Positions 62,901 through 64,000 of a stretch of DNA of 64,000 bases are shown here, piece after piece. Positions within the stretch are counted from its first letter, which is position 1, and each line of letters opens with the position of its first letter. Under the pieces are notes generated by a model. It searched no databases, had not been told where the DNA came from, and was given only the letters and a program-made list of their open reading frames with translations. The stretch is from Penelope pileata (lineage: Eukaryota; Chordata; Aves; Galliformes; Cracidae), in the NCBI GenBank assembly GCA_013396635.1, contig WBMW01001574.1:643778-707777 (forward strand), written 5' to 3'. The translations under genes and the position numbers were made by a program.

Positions 62901-63971
62901 TGCGGTCCAAATCCCAGCTCTGAGCAGGCTGTAAGGGGTCAGGTTGCTCTGGTCCCTGCCAAGCTGTGAGCATCTCAAAGGACAGAGGCGGTGCTTCTCC
63001 CTGGGCTGTTGTTCTGGTGCCCTCATTGTGATTTTTCTTTTTCCCTTGACATCCATACAATCACAGAATGGATTGGGTTGGAAGGGACCTTAAAGCCCAC
63101 CCATTTCCAACCCCTGCTGTGGGCTGTCCGCCCCCCACCAGCTCAGACTGCCCAGGGCCCATCCAGCATGGCCTCGGGCACCCCCAGGGATGCTGCACCC
63201 ACAGCTCTCTGGGCAGCTATGCCAGGGTCTCACCAACCTCTTAGTGAAGAATTTCCACCTCACATCTAACCTAAATCTCTCCTCTTAGTTTAAGCCACCC
63301 TCCCTCGTCCCATCACTGTCTGCCCGTGTAAAAAGCCGGCCACCCCCCTGTTTATAAGCCCCTTCGGGTAAGGAGTTTCTGCTGCTTTAAGCACTGCCTC
63401 AGCCCACTCCCACGGGCCAGGCGCTGCTTCCGGGCCCGCAGCCCCCGCTTTCGCCCCGCTACGTCCCGTCACCCCGCGGCAGGGCCGTTACCTGGCAGCA
63501 GCCGCCGCCGCGCGGGGGCAGCTCGAGGCGCACGGCCGCCAGCAGCCGCGACCGCTCCCACAGCCACAGCGCGAGGTGCGCCCCGGGGGGGCCGGTGGCG
63601 GCCGCCAGGTGCCCCCCGTCGGGGGAGAAGGCCAAGCACACGGCCTCCCCCATCGGCAGCTGGGCGGCGGTCAGCGTCCTCAGCGCCCGCGGCGGCCCGG
63701 CCGCCAGCTCGTACACCGTCAGGACCGGCGCCTCCGCCGCCGTCTCGGAGACGGCCAGGTACCGCCGGCTGGGGCTGAGCGCCAGCGCCCGCACGCCGCC
63801 GCTCTTCTCGAGGCCCGGCAGGAACCTGTGCCATCTCTGCTCGGTGTGGAACTGCGCGCAGCCCGCCCCTGCCGCGTGCAGCACCACCTGCTCCTCCACG
63901 AAGCAGAGGCCGCCGGCCACCCCCGGGCGGCAGCCGAAGACGGCCGCGGGGTGCGCCGCCGCCGAGGACAT
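41972..63971 (-). CDS. CFAP57: CFAP57 (WDR65), ciliary WD-repeat coiled-coil protein
   Basis: Axonemal protein linked to inner dynein arms in motile cilia. Exons: 63971-63492, 61515-61229, 61044-60861, 59556-59404, 58342-58203, 57539-57374, 56988-56875, 56413-56201, 55589-55416, 54304-54143, 53672-53517, 51505-51412, 50484-50294, 49263-49090, 48837-48679, 48258-48115, 47037-46921, 46504-46370, 46286-46143, 42504-42378, 42183-41972; 1241 aa (human about 1250). Residues 1 to about 690 (exons 1-10) are WD-type: CSLDRSVRVWNY, CDTDGAVYEWNLSSGKRE, TASEDGSIFIWKVY. From about 690 to near the C-terminus it is a charged coiled coil, e.g. QIEEDEDREIQDIK and LQQEYMRQREYLERN. Start at 63971 rather than the in-frame 63995 because MSSAAAH aligns with the human start. 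Donors of exons 7, 12 and 14 (GTTAGT, GTTAGA, GTATCT) are weak. Exon 1 is extremely GC-rich; the rest is AT-rich. Confidence 0.96.
42863..43229. mobile_element. Probable solo LTR of an endogenous retrovirus
   Basis: A 367-bp, partly GC-rich block in the AT-rich 3.6-kb intron between CFAP57 exons 19 and 20. It begins TGTAGGGG, ends AAAGCA, and is flanked on both sides by AATGT (42858-42862 and 43230-43234), that is TG...CA ends with a 5-bp target duplication. A CATTTAAG TATA-like motif lies near 43013. No internal viral genes are present. I cannot name the family. Confidence 0.6.
42933..42969. repeat. Strong inverted repeat inside the LTR-like block
   Basis: GGGGAGCACAGG (42933-42944) is followed after 13 bases by its exact complement CCTGTGCTCCCC (42958-42969). 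The inner bases CAAA/TTTG could extend the stem. As RNA it would form a stable hairpin. Confidence 0.8.
44820..45010 (-). mobile_element. Old CR1-like fragment
   Basis: Text such as GTCTAAACTAGTCTTAAAAG and CTCCTATGATGGA resembles the CR1 passage usually read (on this strand) as TCTTAAAAACCTCCAGTGATGGA. Strongly diverged; recognised by eye, limits approximate. Confidence 0.4.
45227..45258. repeat. A-rich tract
   Basis: Low-complexity A-run with scattered T in the CFAP57 intron between exons 19 and 20. Comparable A-tracts lie at 52531-52553 and 55858-55883. No gene-related meaning is apparent. Confidence 0.85.
51313..51610. repeat. Direct repeat pair flanking CFAP57 exon 12
   Basis: About 50 bases at 51313-51362 recur at 51561-51610, sharing TTGTGTTCTTGCCC and then ATGGTGAGGAACA against GTGGTGGGAAACA; roughly 85% alike by eye. 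The copies are in the same orientation about 250 bases apart, with exon 12 (51412-51505) between them. Confidence 0.75.
62855..63055 (-). mobile_element. Diverged CR1 LINE 3' fragment
   Basis: Reading the plus strand: CCACAGAGTGAGTTGGTGTG, GGAAGGGGCCTCTGG, GAGCAGGCTG and CAGGTTGCTC follow the reverse complement of the CR1 3' end, so the element points leftward. Its tail lies near 62855. It is older-looking than the neighbouring copy. Confidence 0.6.
63058..63385 (-). mobile_element. CR1 LINE 3' fragment
   Basis: TCACAGAATGG, TTGGGTTGGAAGGGACCTTA and CCATTTCCAACCCCTGC are the hallmark reverse-complement CR1 tail. CTGTCTGCCCGTGTAAAAAG and CCCCTTCGGGTA further right continue the consensus. The element is 5'-truncated, points leftward and ends about 110 bases inside CFAP57 intron 1. 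Confidence 0.85.
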
Positions 63972-64000
63972 GGCGTCCCGCCGTCGCCCCGGCAACCGCG
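63420..64000. other. CpG island, CFAP57 promoter and first exon
   Basis: Very high GC with dense CpG from just inside intron 1 to the window end, in contrast to the AT-rich gene body. In human, EBNA1BP2 lies head-to-head beyond this point, so it may be a shared bidirectional promoter whose other half is outside the window. Confidence 0.7.
63983..63996 (+). promoter_or_regulatory. RFX X-box upstream of the CFAP57 start
   Basis: GTCGCCCCGGCAAC fits the X-box consensus GTNRCC, 0-3 bases, RGYAAC at every fixed position with a 2-base spacer. It lies 12-25 bases before the CFAP57 ATG. RFX factors and FOXJ1 control motile-cilia genes through such sites. Confidence 0.65.

Noticed and set aside
1..64000. 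Bacterial-type operons, CRISPR arrays, tRNA or rRNA genes
   Set aside because: The window is spliced vertebrate DNA; no regularly spaced repeats, cloverleaf genes or ribosomal sequence were seen.

Overview
This is vertebrate, almost certainly bird (most likely chicken or a close galliform), genomic DNA. The genes are split into many short exons with GT-AG introns. The interspersed repeats are CR1-type LINE tails, the typical avian repeat. The gene order CDC20 - MPL - TIE1 - C1orf210 (TEMP) - TMEM125 - CFAP57, with C1orf210 alone on the opposite strand, is the order I know from human 1p34.2, matching avian chromosome 8. All exon models below were built by hand from translated frames, splice sites and reading phase. 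Every internal junction keeps frame.

Layout. 1-4431 (-): CDC20, the mitotic APC/C activator, cut by the window edge so that roughly the last 100 residues are missing. 4977-9468 (-): MPL, the thrombopoietin receptor, 12 exons, 589 aa, with one 34-base assembly gap in an intron. 10966-22429 (-): TIE1, the endothelial receptor tyrosine kinase, 23 exons, 1124 aa. 25771-28566 (+): a four-exon, 369-aa leucine-rich-repeat membrane protein. Its C-terminal third is the avian counterpart of human C1orf210/TEMP, and its whole architecture is that of LRRC19. 34094-34756 (-): TMEM125, a four-pass membrane protein in one coding exon. 41972-63971 (-): CFAP57 (WDR65), a WD-repeat plus coiled-coil ciliary protein, 21 exons, 1241 aa.

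The genes do not form a pathway. CDC20 is a cell-cycle gene, MPL and TIE1 are haematopoietic and endothelial receptors, TMEM125 and the LRR/TEMP gene look like membrane proteins, and CFAP57 is ciliary. Promoter motifs fit each role: a CDE/CHR-like plus CCAAT arrangement before CDC20, GATA and ETS sites before MPL, and a consensus RFX X-box just before the CFAP57 start.

Composition changes sharply. About 1-39 kb is GC-rich with short introns. About 39-63.4 kb is AT-rich with long introns. The last 600 bases are a CpG island. CpG-rich DNA also covers the CDC20 promoter and the 3' exons of MPL.

The most interesting points are: the LRR ectodomain on the TEMP locus (suggesting mammalian TEMP is a stripped-down receptor), loss of the membrane-junction Trp in MPL, loss of the Cys of the CRY box in CDC20, a GC-AG intron in TIE1, a 19-bp ETS/GATA palindrome between TIE1 and TEMP, and a solo LTR with a target-site duplication inside CFAP57. 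Comparisons with human proteins are from memory, not from a search.
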